Made by a program: the position numbers and the translations under genes. From assembly GCA_963971305.1 (NCBI GenBank), contig OZ020309.1:7185001-7249000 (forward strand): 64,000 nucleotides of DNA. The letters are read 5' to 3'. The notes beneath the pieces are model-generated. The model was not told the origin of the DNA and ran no database searches. It saw only the letters and a list, made by a program, of their open reading frames with translations. Within the stretch, counting starts at the first letter, position 1. Each line of letters starts with the position of its first letter. Positions 36,801-51,800 of the stretch are shown here, one piece after another. The DNA comes from Arcuatula senhousia. Taxonomy: Eukaryota; Mollusca; Bivalvia; Mytilida; Mytilidae.

Positions 36801-39800
36801 GTAAAAGTTTCATTAAGTTCCATCAAAAGTTCAAAAGTTATACCCTGAAACCAATTTTGGACAGAAAGCCAAATTTTATACTTTACATTTTTTGTGTAAG
36901 GCAGGGGACAAAAATTGATATTCAGCCTCACCCATCCCCCCTTTTCAACAAAAAAAAAATCTCTGTACTTTAGCACAGTTGCTTTTTTCTATAAAATATT
37001 TGTTTCTGAGTATGTTATCTAATTTATTAGCACAACTAAACAAAGATGTACAAACCAAAGATCAGTCTTTAGAAGCTCTTTTACAAAACAAGATCTCATG
37101 AACTTTTGTTCACTTATTCCATCTTTACAACTGAACCGAATTCAAAATACTTTTAAATCTAGCATACAATAGTACCTTCAGGCCAAAAGTCACCTTATAA
37201 TTATGTGTCCTAATATATGAACAGTGAGTAGATTTCGGTGAACTGTCATTTGGTGATCATATTCATAACAAACCTTTCACATTTGTGGTTGAACTTCAGA
37301 CCAAATAACACTTATTTTAGATTTTACTGAATTTTAATGTGGATTTTACTTGTTTCAATAAGTTTTTAGTCTGGAAGATTTTTATTTGAATGGGATTTAC
37401 AGTAAATGATTCAGTGAATATTGAAGAAATGTTTCTAACGTAAATTCTAAGTGAAATGACAATGGAAATCATGTTATAGTTTTACTTGGAAGAAACTGTG
37501 TTGCCATTATTTAGACAATCGTACACTTCTTCACTGTTGTGCTTTGAAAGTTTTGTGGACAATAAGACACGATGTTATTTAACCATGTCATCCCTAAAAA
37601 TTTTGAGTTTGCCAGAACATGTCGACTGACAGATTTCAGTGACTTAGAAATCACTATACAGAATGCTAGGGTAAGTCATCATTTTGCACACTGTTAACCA
37701 AAAAATTTTATTAAACGGGATAATAACTTTTATGTTTTTATAAACAATTCTTGATGGAGAAAGGTTTATGTGTCTAACATTATGTGAGGAAAATTCATAA
37801 TTTCTCCACAATATCAATAAGATATATTTTTTGAATTTATTTTTATAGCAAAACAAAAAAACTTGTAAACTGTTGAAATTGAAGAGACATACACTTATAA
37901 ACAAGCATTTTTGTGAAAAGGGCCATAGCTCATGTAAAATTTGCTGACTCGAAAGAAATTTTAAAATCCTGATCTGTAACTCATCGTACCAAAAGCTAGT
38001 TCAATATCTATAGGCATTAACAGAAAGAATGGAAAACTGATATGTGACAGATTGATAGATGGATTAAAAACCTTAAGTCCCCTTTAACTTTTGCCGATAG
38101 TGGAATAATAAAGGCTTAAGTATATTTTGGGTCTTGTAAACCAGATAAATGTTGATTTATCACCGTTTCCTCATTCTAAAGACATGGGAAGGCCTTCAAC
38201 ATAACGCACATGCTCACATCAACTAAAAGTTAAGGATGACCAGGGATCACAACAGTTCAAAATCCAAGATTGGAGCAAGTCTGAGGATGATCTTACTATT
38301 TTTTTAATTTTATTATTTTTTTTTAAACCCCCAAAAAGCAACGCCCCAATTTTTCTAATAAGCCCCTTAAAAATAACCCTTTTCAGACACTTTTTTATCC
38401 ATGTAAAATACTTTTTGTCTCGCCTGCGACGAATAGTCGCGGAAGGCGAGACATAGGTATTACTTTCCGGCGGCGGCGACGGCGGCGGCGGCGTCGTAAA
38501 CTTTTTTGTAAGACTTTTGTGGACAATGAATTGCTTGAAAAGTATAATAGCTAGGCATCTGATATTTGGTATACAGATAGTTCAGGTTATGGTCTACGCA
38601 ACTGTCACCATGCCGTGTGACCCTGACCCCATTTTCACGCTCCAGTGACTCTGTGAACTTAGGTCTTTTTTCAGCCCGTAAACTTTTTTGTAAGACTTTT
38701 GTGGACGATGAATTGCTTGAAAAGTATAATAGCTAGGCATCTGATATTTGGTATACAGACAGTTCAGGTTATGGTCTACGCAACTGTCACCATGCCGTGT
38801 GACCCTGACCTCATTTTTACGCTCCAGTGACTCTGTGAACTTAGGTCTTTTTTCAGGCTGTAAACTTTTTTGTAAGACTTTTATGGACGATGAATTGCTG
38901 GAAAGTTATAATAGCTAGGCATCTGATATTGGGTAAACAGACAGTTGCGGTTATGGACAACGCAACTGTCACCATGCAATGTGACCATGACCCCATTTTT
39001 ACAGTCCAGTGACTCTGTGAACTTAGGTCTTTTTTTCAGACAGAAAACTTTTTGTAATACTTGTGTGGACAATGGATTGCTTGAATAGTATAATAACTAG
39101 GCATCTGTTATTAGGAATACTGACACGTTTTGTGTTTATATCAAGAATGAAAGCTTAGGTAGTTGATTTTAGCAATGGTGCCCGCAGGCGAGACATACTT
39201 TTAGTGGCCACACTTGTTTTATTGGGGGTACCAAATGGAACTCTTTCCCTTACTATAGCCTGTGGTGAACCCTAATGACCTGTTGCACTCATTTAGTACT
39301 AATCCAAGTAGTTTAATGTAATGGACTGGTTTTCATATATCCAGTATATGGTATAAAGTATTTGGTAAACAAGAAGTAGTTGACTGAGGAACATAAAATC
39401 TCTATACACCATATGGGACTGTAGGATAAGATATATGCAAAATATCAGAAAATTTTTGTTACAGACAAACAGACAGACAAGGGTAAAACAGTATACCCCC
39501 CTCTTCTTCAAAGCGGGGGGTATATATAGGGTAAGAAAGCTCTCTAATCCTATTCATTATTTCTTTCACGATTAAAATATGTTTTAACTTATTATACTTG
39601 TCTAGCACAAACTACACCAAAAAATAATTATAAATATTTTTTCAGATTGTTTCTGAACAAACAACCACGTTTCTTGCCTTGTACAGTGTTTCATAAAATG
39701 TGGTATAGAAATTATGTTTATTGCTGTAAACCAGACTTAAAATAAAATTTATCCTATTTCTTCTAAGTTGTGATCAGCTCCTCTTTGGTGTTCAAATCTT

Positions 39801-42800
39801 TAGGGGGTGGCATATGCCATGCCCCACCTCAGAATCTGCCACTTGCAACAATCTTTTGGGTTTTTTTGCATTATGAACAAGATGCCCTGATATTGGCTGA
39901 ATACCACAACTCTATCTCATTTCTACAATATAAGGTGAAGTTAACTTACTTTGTAAATGAGTTCTACGATGACTAACTGTAAAATATCTCCAAAGGAATT
40001 GACTTGGTCAATGCAGCTACTCAGGTAGTTGAGTGCCCGCTCCTGTGATAATATTGATATTAAGCATTACAACAGGTCCATTTCAATCATTGAGGTGAAC
40101 CCTTCTCAATTCAATGTTAAACAAATGTTGCTCCTAATATTCAAAATTCTTTTCAACCCCTATAAAAAATTTTGAATTTTTTAACTGCATATCCCACCCA
40201 CACCTATACATGTCGATTTGAATAATACAGGCTGAACCATCTGTGGTCATTTTACAGTTGATTTTTTTTAACCAAAAACATTTTGTTTCCATCTTTCACT
40301 TTTATGTAAACAAATCCTTTGATTTTTGCTTTTCAAACTTTAACATTATGTTAAAAATGTTCTTTTTCCTTAGAGCACCTACTGAATGATATGTCAAAAA
40401 TTGTTTACCAGATATATTTAAACATGTGTGTGTGTGTTGGTGTTTAAAGCCCTTTATTAACGCACATGGGCCATGTAGGGTGGTCAGTTTTACTGGTGTA
40501 GGAAACCGGAGTACCCAGAGGTAACCACCTACCTTGGGCTGGTAAATGACAAACCTCCCACCAGAGTTGGAAATTACAGGTTGCCTTGAGCAAAAAAGTT
40601 TAGGCGGGGCAATGTAAAATATTCAAAAATTAAAATAAAAAATCTGTCAAAGTCAAAAAGGGCCGGATTTTGTTTAACAGGAATTAGGTGAGAGACAAAC
40701 CTGAAATCGTATCCCACGTTATGGGACCCCACCCTGATGCTGTATACCAAATATCAAGAGGCTGTGATAAGTAGTTGCTGAGAAAACTGTTACGAAAGTT
40801 TCTTCCACTCCTGCACGCCGCCTGCCCGACATTCACCGTTTTATAACATGGATTTTTCACTCCACGAAATCCAGTTTTGAATTACCCTACCCCAACATCC
40901 CTCTTCTTCAAGCAAAGGCATGAAGCCATAAACATATTCTAGGACTAGACTAGACTACTCACCTGATCAGCATGTATCAACATCATGAAGGCATTCCTCT
41001 TACAGGACATGTCTTGTTCCCCTTCCAAGAACTTAGCAATCAATTCTGGTCCATCTGGGATCAAAAAGTCATAATTTCTGAAAAGTAAAGATAAAAAAAA
41101 TAAAGTATTGGATTACAATTTATAAGAAACCACTCTTTTGCTGCCATAGCTGCATATAACATGTATAATCTAAGCCAAGATATTCAAAACCAATGACAAA
41201 GCAGAATTTCAACTATTAAATATTGATCTGCCTGACAAAAGTCCAAACTTCAGATTTTATTCCTATGCACATGTTTAACCAAAGCTTTCAAAACATTTCT
41301 GCCTGACTGAATGGAATTTCGCCAGATATTTGGTTGGTCCTGATACATTTCTGACCGCAGAAAATAAGATAGACGATAAAGAGATGTGGAATAAGTGTGC
41401 GCAACACAACCAATATTAAAGAAACGGCAATTCAAAAAATCACAATGGAAAACGTTAGAGGTCACTGCTCGCTGTCTTGCATTGGCCCATGACTAAAAAT
41501 ACAATACATATTAAGATTCAAACAAATCCCGAGATACCTGTAACTCAGAAAACAATATTGCTTTACTTATTTTATTTAACTTTCAGGACCAGGTTGACGA
41601 TATAGAGAACACAGATACATCCCAATGGGAGCTGACGTGCCCAGACACAGTCGACTCAGTCTTCATCATGGCTACTTCAAGGGAGGTCACCTGTATCAAA
41701 CTTCTACATCTGAACCCTGACAACAGGTCACTTTACCTTGACATTGATGGTGACCCTGAGGTCATGCCTATGACCTTGATGTTGATTGGTCTACAGAGAG
41801 TCACCAAGGGCAACCAACTGTATTACAAGATCAGAGCAGAGGGATACACAGAAATCGATGAAGGTACAAAGGAAAATTGTAAAAAAGCTAAAATTCATTT
41901 GTCATGCATGTTAAATACTGTAAACATATTAATTTTCGCGGTTGCTAATTTTCGCGGTTTCATGAACTAGGACATATTCGCCGGTATCAATTTTCGCTGT
42001 TTTAAGATGCAGCTCATAATTCTTAGCATCTTATTTCAATACATTTTTATTTAGAACTGGAATCGCCCAAGCAGTGAAAGATTCTTGTAATTAACTGTCT
42101 ACCCAAGCTGTCAATTTCTCACTTGTTGACATAAACAATACCTTGACCAATTAACGGATTAAGTGTTAAATGACCTGTGAAATATGTGTAAATTGTTTGT
42201 TTGATCCTTGAAGCCAATTGCCCTTCTATTCATAATGTCCATGATGTTAACAATTAATTACGCTTCATTCTTTACATAGTCTCATTTTCATTTCATACCA
42301 TGCTAAAAAAGTCAACGATTTTCATGCACACCTATACATCAAATACATTCGTGGGTATTTTTTTTCACGGTATTTAGGCAACCGTGAAAATAGCGAAAAT
42401 TAGTACACCGCGAACATTACTACGTTTACAGTACTTATAATGAAAAGTTAACTTGTTAAAGAGGTTGAATTGTTTAGAGAGTTTTTTTTATGGAAAAATC
42501 TACGTTTGTGTTTGGTACCCTAAATATACATGAAATATTATACAAATTACTAAAATGTACAGGAAAACTTGTGAAGAAAGTAATCTAGTTTAAAACATGT
42601 CCTGTATTGATGCATAATTTAAAACACTTTATTCTATGAGAATTAAGGGGTTAAAGAACACACAAGGGTGACAACTCTTAAATATCACTTGAATGTTTTA
42701 GTCAGGCACATTTATTCAAAGAATTCAAGCCTCTCAATGATTAAAATATACAATGCTGAAACTCCACTATGTTCAATGAATTGATTGCAATAACTCTATA

Positions 42801-45800
42801 TAATCTGTTGTTACAGAGATGACCTGTGTAGATCTAAGCCTACAGGATAGTGAAGGAGCTATGTGTGGAGAAAAACTCTTTGATAATGCCACCAAAGTAA
42901 GCACAATGTAAACTTGAGAGTTCTTTCAAAGTGTAATAAACAAAGAAATAATCTGAGTAGGAGACCAGCAGACTCAGAGTTTGTACTTTTCAAAGTTTGC
43001 TGAATTGTGTACATGACTTGACGGGGCTTTTAGATAAATATTTGTTCTGGTTTCCCTTAAAAAATAATAGAATTTCCCATACTACTGGTACTTCATTTTT
43101 TTATACAGAACTGAACAATCTATTTTTTATGCCCCATCTATGAGAGTAGGTGGCATATTGAGTTGGGGTCTGTTCGTCCATTTATCTGTCCACCCCAAAT
43201 GTTGCATGATTGGGCATTATGTCTTTCAGACATATTCTTGATAGGCCTAAAAAAGTTTTCTAATTTCCAGAAAGGTGCTGAGATTTTGGTACGACACAGA
43301 CTTGGTAGTAAATACTGGATCAAAACAGAACCAGCCCAGATGGAATCCAGTATCAAAATCATTCTCCTCCAACACCTCGATACCAAGGAGACCTTCTTCT
43401 TCTTTACTGAGAACTCATGGAAGTTTAAGAGCATACCCTTCTGCCTCCGACCTTGTTCTAAATATAGATGTATGACATATTATGGCACCAGACATCAGTC
43501 GGAGGATCAGTCGCTCAGTTTTAGATGTAAAGCATCAGAGGGCGTGAACTATGCACAGAATTATAAAGTCTATATGACATCCAGGATTCATGAATTTACA
43601 GCATGTAAGTTGGGATTATGTAAAAAAATATGTCTGTTTGCTTTGTGTAAACGTGTATTCTATACCTTTTGGAATGCAATACTTAACTTTTGTTGCTTTG
43701 AAACAGTAACAAATTTGAAAGTCTAATATTATTTGTACTTATATTTGAACATTCCACAAATTTACAAGGAACTGTGTCTTTATGACATGGATTATATTAT
43801 GTCCTATATCAGCATTCTTAAGAAGCAAATATGTACAAAAGGGCATCCAAATGTCAAAATAAACAATAAAGAGATGTGGTATAAGTGTATAAAACACAAC
43901 CAACAGTCTGAAAAGGCAAAGACAAAACCAGTAATCATGAACAATAACAGTATGAAGAAACAGACAGCATAAAAAAAAATTAAAAACAACTGAACAGCAA
44001 TCAACAACCTGAACTCAAATCATAATGAGAGTGAACCAAGGTGCTCCAGAAGACTAAGCAGTTCCTGCTGGCTAAAGCACATTGGTCACACCTAATGGTC
44101 AAATCAGCTTGTCAAATTGGGTAAGGAAAGACAAAACAAAACCAAAATTAAGTGTACAAACAAAGAGACAGATAAACTCTCTATTTCTTGTAAAAGTGGT
44201 TTTAACATAAAATCAAAATCAAAAAGTTAACTTTCTATTCCAGATATGACCAAGTCAGAGTTACAGGTACTAATGAACATGGCTAACAAGTTTGTCAAAA
44301 GGAGCCAAAACAACATGGCAAAAATAACATTCTTCTACAGAAACAAGCCCATCGAGTACTTTGCCCGAGTTTTTAATGACAACCGCGGAATAATGAAGAA
44401 GTACATGAAGGACAATAATGGTGACAGATACTCCATTATCAACAAGAATCTAGAAGGCCTCTTCTTCAGTGCCTTACTGGACCCCAAAACTCTCCAGCCA
44501 CCGCCAACTTCAGTGTTTGGAGCACGAAGATTGTTCATCTACTCTCTGAAAATGCTCAATGAAAATTCCAATCTGTATTTTGCCGATTTCTATTGCAACT
44601 ATTTCATACATTATGTAACATTAGTGATAACTGTGCCAAATTCTGCCGCAGATCATTTCTGTCGAAGTCGGCTACTCAAGGTCAATATCTATGACAACCC
44701 ATTCATCAAACTTCAACTTGACCGAGGACAATATGTTGTCATGGTGACCACCAATGTCCATGTTGAACTGTTCTATACTGAATCGATCGACATCAGTGCC
44801 GCTAGGTTTGGACAGAACGGGTTCATGTTCCAGGATGTCCCAGTCAGAGGTAAGGGTACCAGTTGTCCAGAGGGTATTGCCAAGAAAGCAGGATGCACCA
44901 TTTGTAATCTAATACCAGCCTCTTAGAGAGGCTTTAATCTTATGGATTAAGTTGATAAGACTGTATAATTTTGTTATTTATTGCCTTTTTTTCCCTCTTT
45001 TTGAGAGGCATAAGATTCTAAATTATACCCCCACTCGTAAGAGAGGGGGCTATATTGCAATCACCTTGTCCGTCCGTCCGTCCGTCCGTCCGTCCGTCTG
45101 TCTGTCCGGTTCAATTTCTCTGCTTCTACTGGATGGATTGGTTTCAAATTTGGTACACAGCTTCAGCATGATGAGTTATACTATGCCTACCCTTTCCAGA
45201 TCAGTCCATCATCTACTTCCTGTTTTCCAAGCCGACTTAGACTTTTTTAGGGGAAAAAAAATTTGAAATGCGAAATTTTTCGTAACAGATTTCTCGGCTT
45301 CTACTGGATGGATTGGTTTTAAATTTGGTACACAGCTTCAGCATGATGAGTTATACCGTGCCTCCCCTTTCCAGGTCAGTCCATCATCTACTTTCGGTTT
45401 TTCGAGCCGACTTAGACTTTTAAGGGTAAAAAATTTGAAAAGTGAAATTTTTTGTAACAGATTTCTCGGCTTCTACTAAATGGATTGGTTTCAAATTTGG
45501 TACACAGCTTCAGCATGATTAGTTAAACCGTGCCTCCCCTTTCCAGGTCAGTCCATCATCTACTTCCTGTTTTCCGAGCTGACTTAGACTTTTTATGGGT
45601 CAAAAATAGACAATTTTTCGTAACAGATTTTTCGGCTTCTAGACAAGGGATTGATTTCAAATTTGATATACAGCTTTAGCATGATGAGTTGTAATGTGCC
45701 TCCCCTTTCCAGGTCAGTCGGTCATCTACTTCCTGTTTTCTGAATGGCCGAGTGGGGGTATGCTTAGCACGACTTAGTGCAACCCCTTGTTTTAACTGAT

Positions 45801-48800
45801 TTCTGCTTAAGATTTTATATTTTTCAATTACTTGTTGGTATTACTTTACTTTATATTTGTCATGTTATCAGATTCTAAATTTTTACCGATTTCTGTAATT
45901 ATTTAATTTTTTTTATATTTTTCTATTACTAGTTGTCATGGTATCAAATTCTGTAATTTTACTTCTTTTTACCGATCTTTGCAAAACAATGTTGTTGGGT
46001 TTTTTTAAGGAAGCATGTGTTCAAACCGATATGATGGCTTTTTAGATAAGTGAAGTTTTACTCCTGGGATGCTTTTATATAAGTTTTTATTCTTTCTTTT
46101 ACAGAGTATCTATTTTATGTATTGCATGCAATATATAGGTTTAAAAATAATTTTGTTGTTGTTAAGGCTCTAGGATACTTTCTTTCGAATCGATATTGTG
46201 TCTTTGACAAACAGATCATTTTATATTTATGTATATACCATGCAATGTTTTACCATGAGAAATAGTGCTTAATTTTTTTTAAAATACATGTATTTTATTT
46301 CTTTGTACCTTGTGTTGTATATGTTGTGCTATTTTGAGTTGAATTATAGTCATTCATAAGTGTAGAAATGTGTTATAATGTTTAGCTTCATTTTATATAT
46401 ACATGTACAAATGTATTTTTATAAAACAGAAAGTGCTATTTTATCATTCTATCAATTATGCTTTTACATGAACTTTAAATAAACAAAAAACAATGTGTTC
46501 TCACTGTAATTTATGCCCATGTTTACAATTATTAAAAGGAAAATCGATGGTGAAAAAAACATTTTCAAATGTTAAGTTAATTCATTTTATAAAATAACAT
46601 AAAGTTTCTCAGTGATCAAAACAGTAAAATAACAATGCAATTTTAACAAAAACACTGCAACAAAATAAATGGATACATTTTCTTGCAAATTCACCTTGAT
46701 AGAGTAGCATACAAATTTCCAACTCAAAACTATTAAACTAAAGGAGCCAATTCAACTGTATTATGTCACCCTTATTTAATTAAAAATCAAAATGTCAAAT
46801 GTTTTCATATTCTCATAACTAGTTGATGTTGTTGACTCATAACTACATGTATCTTTCAGTGTAATTTGTCATAGTAAATGCATGGTAATTTGTACTATTG
46901 TCAGTTTAATTATCAAGGAATAAAATAAAAATATATTTTTGAAGTAATGCCGAGCTAAATAGCCGATGGTTAAATTTGACATCTCCAACCAAGCCATCAA
47001 ATACAGAACATTGGTTACTATACTTTCTGAATCCCACTGCCTCACGTCAGGTGATCAGACACACAGAACTGGGTGGGAAACATAAACAAGGTTAAAGCTG
47101 TTAGTCAGCTGACAATATCTGTTACTTTCATTGGTCAATTTTGAATGTTGGACATACCAGACTGCAGGTGTTCTATGTGTTCCTCACCTGCTTGAGTTGT
47201 GTAAAAAAAATCAAAATTGACCAATCAAAATATCAGAAATGGTCAGCTGACAAACAACTCTAACCTTGTTGTGTGTGTGTCACCTGAATACCTGCCATGT
47301 GCTTGGACTAGGTCATCATTCTAAACAGGGTTCCCACTATTTTTTGGACACAAAATTCAAGGGTTTTTCAAGGGTATTGAGGTCATTTTCAAGGATTAAA
47401 ATAGTCTGCAAAAATTAAAAAAATCCAATATTTTTCTGCCTTTTTCATCAAATGGTCAACAAATCTGCATATTACAAAATTCCAGGGTTTTTTAAGGCTA
47501 TTTGATAAAATTCAAGGATTTTTCCAGGTTTTTCAACATTGAAATGACAATCAAGGACTTTTCCAGGTTTCCTTGAATTCAAGGATGGCTTGGACAACGT
47601 CATTATTCTAAAGCATGGAAATAAAACAAACCTATAGATTGTATAGATAGCTAGGACAGCGTTTCTCCTGACGTAGGAATGTCTGTGTTCTAGACACGTC
47701 CTAATGGCTGGCATCAGAGGTTCTAGGAGCTCTGCTTCCTTCAGTTTACACAGAAATCGTAAGGTAGATCCTCGGATGAACTCATTAGGATGCTGCAAAT
47801 CCTGAGAAAACAATATCATGGTGAATATTTTTCTTTATGCAAATGACAAATGAATGATGAAATATTCTATATTTGTAAAAATTCACATGATTAGCTTTTA
47901 GCATCAGTGTTACTCCAACTAAGTAACAGGAAATTTAACAAAATTTTAATTGGAAAAAATACTGCAAACATACTAATTTCGCTAATATTTGTGGTCAATG
48001 AAAGTTCGTTAAAAAAAATGTGCACAAAAATAAGCAATTATTGTATGGTAATCACAGTATGATAATTGAAAATTGTGAAAATGAATAGCCAACAAATCAT
48101 TTTGAATGAACACAAGAGTTAACACTAAAGTATGTCTCGCCTGCCGGCACCATCAGAAACAATTATTCTTTCTTACTTCCACTATATTTTGAATTTACAT
48201 TGATTTTCAGTTTCTGAGATCAAAAAATGTTTATAGAACTTAAACATTGCAAATATATGCAATAAAAATAATCAAAGTCACTCAACCGGAAAATCAAGGT
48301 CAAGGTCAAAAGATGAGGATGTAACTGTGCTAATCTACTACTGAGGCATATGCATACCAAGATTCGTCAACCTAGGACTTACAGTTCTTTAGATATGAAG
48401 GTGCTCGCAAAACTTTTCCATTAATATTATATGCATTGAAAATTGTCAAAGTCACTCAACTGAGAAATCAAGGTCAAGGTCAAAAGATGGGGATGCAACT
48501 TTGCTAAGCTACTACTGGGGGATATGCATACCAAGTTTCATCAACCAAGGACCTATAGTTCTTGAGATATGGAGGTGCTCGCAAAACTTTTCCATTGCTA
48601 TTATATGTATTGAAAATTGTCAAAGTCACTCAACCGAAAAATCAAGGTCAAGGTCAAAAGATGGGGATGCAACTTTGCTAAGCTACTACTTGGGCATATG
48701 CATACCAAGTTTCATCAACCTAGGACCTATAGTTCTTGAGATATGGAGGTGCTCATAAAACTTTTCCAAAAAGTTAACGCTGCCGTCGCCGCCGGTAAAG

Positions 48801-51800
48801 TAACACCTATGTCCTGCTCAGCTTCGCAGGCGAGACAAAAAACTACATGTAGCAACTGTGAAAATTAATATGTTACCTTTCTGTAGGCATCACAAACCAA
48901 AATAAACTCATGTAACATCTTCCCATCTTGATTATACTTAGGGACGATTTCCCAGAAGATAAGGAGGAGCTTCTTTAAGGTGTGGTCTCTGACAGGCATT
49001 ACAAACCGAATGATCGTCATCAGGAGGGACGGCATCTTCTCTCCATTCAAAATCATCTGGATGGTTTTCTTCAAGGCTTCGATTTTGGTCCTATTGTCAC
49101 CTTTCTCTGCAAAAAATAGATAAGTAAGTTTAAGTAAATTTATACGTAAAATATATACAAATACTTCTCTCAGGTTGCCATTAAAAATTGTAAATTTTTT
49201 CACCTTTTTAATTCAAAAGGAACACATGAATAAATCATCTCTAATAGTTTAAATATTAAACTAGCAGGGTTCCCACTTTTTTCATGACTAAAATTTCAAG
49301 GGTTTTTCCAAGACTTTTCAAGAGTATTTACATTGTATGTCATTTTCAAGGATGAAAATAGTCGTCAAAATGATAGATCCTGATATTTTTTTTAAACCAT
49401 TTTTCCCAAAACAAACAACAAAGTGTCATAATATAAAATTCAAAGGTTTTCAAGGATATGTTTTGTTTTTTTAAAATTCAAGGAGTTTTCACTAGTAAAC
49501 CTAAATGGCTAAAACCCCCGTTTTTTGGCGAAATAATTGTAAATCGGTGAACCAATAGCCATTTTCCGTTCCAATTCTCCGTTGACGATGTTCTTATCCC
49601 TGACCTAACGTGATTCTCCTTATCGTGTGACAAATCGCCCTGACTCGTGACAATTCGCCGTTTATAACCACGCCTATCGAGTTATATCGAGAGACGCGAT
49701 TTGATTGGACAATGAATTATCGGATGATTAGCATGCACGTGGTATACAAGGATAAATCTTAAATTCGATTTTAATTTAATACACGCGCGGTCGTTTTACT
49801 GAACGATGATTACGGAATATGTTTAATTAATGTTTAATTACGAATCCCCCCCCCCCCAAAAAAAAAAACAATACAAAAACAAGACAACCTAATAGTAATT
49901 AGATTGATATAAAAATGAAATATCATTTATTAGATAATTCATTGAAAGATTTGATTACGTTGGGTTTAGATTGTTGTTTTGTTTATATTGTTTATATTTT
50001 CATTGAATTAAATCAATATTCATTTCAATTCGGAACCCGGCATAAAAGTTTTGCATTTCTATCCTTGAATTTCTTATATAGCCAAATAACCATTGGCTTT
50101 TTGTTTCGTTGTTGATATGTTTGAATATGTGTCGTAAGCTACGTTCGTACAGGATTGTCCAAAACATTAGTTTTATTTAATCCCTGGTTTGTAATTCCGC
50201 CGTTTTGTCTCAAGTTTTGTCTTTGGTAATTTTTTCACGCTCTTGCGCTTCGTTTTCCGTACTTTTTGGGGGGAGGGTGGGGTGGGGGTGTGTTATACAG
50301 TCGTTGTATTTCACTCCCGTGACGTCCCGTCGGTGGCTTATAATATACATGTATTCAACTTAGACGGAAAGGGGTTAGGGTTTTCGAAGACTATTTTACA
50401 TTCTCGGGTTCGGTTTATTAATGGTGATTCGGCGTTTTTAAGGACGTGTGTGAGAGGGACAGGTAGACATTCCAGGCCAATATTGATAAACAAAAAAAAA
50501 ACCAAAAAAAAACTACATGAAAAGATTCTTTTTTAAAAAAATAAATGAAATCCCCCAATGAAGTGTCAAGAAAAAGTTGCTTTTTTCTGGCCAAAATACT
50601 TTTTTTTATTTCAGATGTTTTTATTGTTTGGTTATTAATTGATGCATGGACTTTATTTGTTTTTTGTTTTTGTTTTGTTTTTTGTTTTTTGTTTTTTTTT
50701 GTTAATATTGAACATTGCAGATTGCGTTATTATTATTTTTTTGTTGATTTCTAAACCATTTAAATTTTATTTTGTCATATTGTTTAACATGTATAAGTAA
50801 AGAAGTAACACACAACCTTTTGCATGCACATACAGATAATTATTATTTACGTTTACAGCCATTTAACTAACAATGTTATTGAGTATCAAGACAAAAATGA
50901 ATTAATCAGTTCAAAATGGATAAATCAATTCAGTAGCATGATTGTGTTGATTGATTGATTGATTGGTATCTGCTTTATGTCCCGTCGGCGATATTGCAGC
51001 CATCATCGGGACAAAAACATGTTATAACTTAATAAATCTTTAAAGTAAAACTAAGTCAAAAGACCGAGACTAAAACAAATTGTTATTGCTAATAAATAAA
51101 TAAAAGTAAACACTTAAAATAATTTAAGTAAAAGCTAAAACTAATATTATCAAACGACAATTGTAAATAGAACATACAAAATTATCAGGTGAAACAAATT
51201 AAATGTTTATAAATAGTAAAATATTTAAAAAACAACAAAACTATAATTTTGCATACAATCCAACTTCCTTAAGGAAGTGGATGATGGCATCGTTTGGAGT
51301 GCCGCTGAACAAATCGTGCATAGAAGCACAGGTGAAATACTTCACACGTATTGGAGCCACATCAACACAGTCAAGGAGAACATGCTTCACCGAATACGGA
51401 GAGTCACAAGGGATGCACACAGGTGCCTCCTTCTCTTGTGTCATCAAGTGGCCATGAGTGACTCTAGAATGTCCAATACGACATCTAGTGATGACCACTT
51501 GGTCTCGACGGCATCGGAATGAAGCATGATTCTCCCCAAGCTGTGGTTTTAACTCATGAAGTTTGTTGTGCTCAGCGGCATCCCAAACCTCATCCCATAA
51601 ACTTTGAACATATATACGGATTGCATTTCTGCAGTCCGAATAGGGAATAAAACATTTAGAAATTGGTTTGCGAAGGGCTTCCTTCGCAACCCTGTCCACG
51701 ACTGAATTCCCATGAATACCAGTATGACTGGGTACCCATAGGAAAATCAATTCTGCACCACCTCTCATCATTTGGTGAATCATGTAAACAATTTTACTAA

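Noticed and set aside
43163..43270. Coding extension before PHYHIP-like exon 4
   Set aside because: It is open by chance but consists of a dispersed repeat fragment and ends in a clear acceptor (TAATTTCCAG).
50243..50754. Possible transposase of the 9.25-kb element
   Set aside because: The frames of 66-97 codons are low-complexity, lack acidic catalytic motifs and are not supported by composition.
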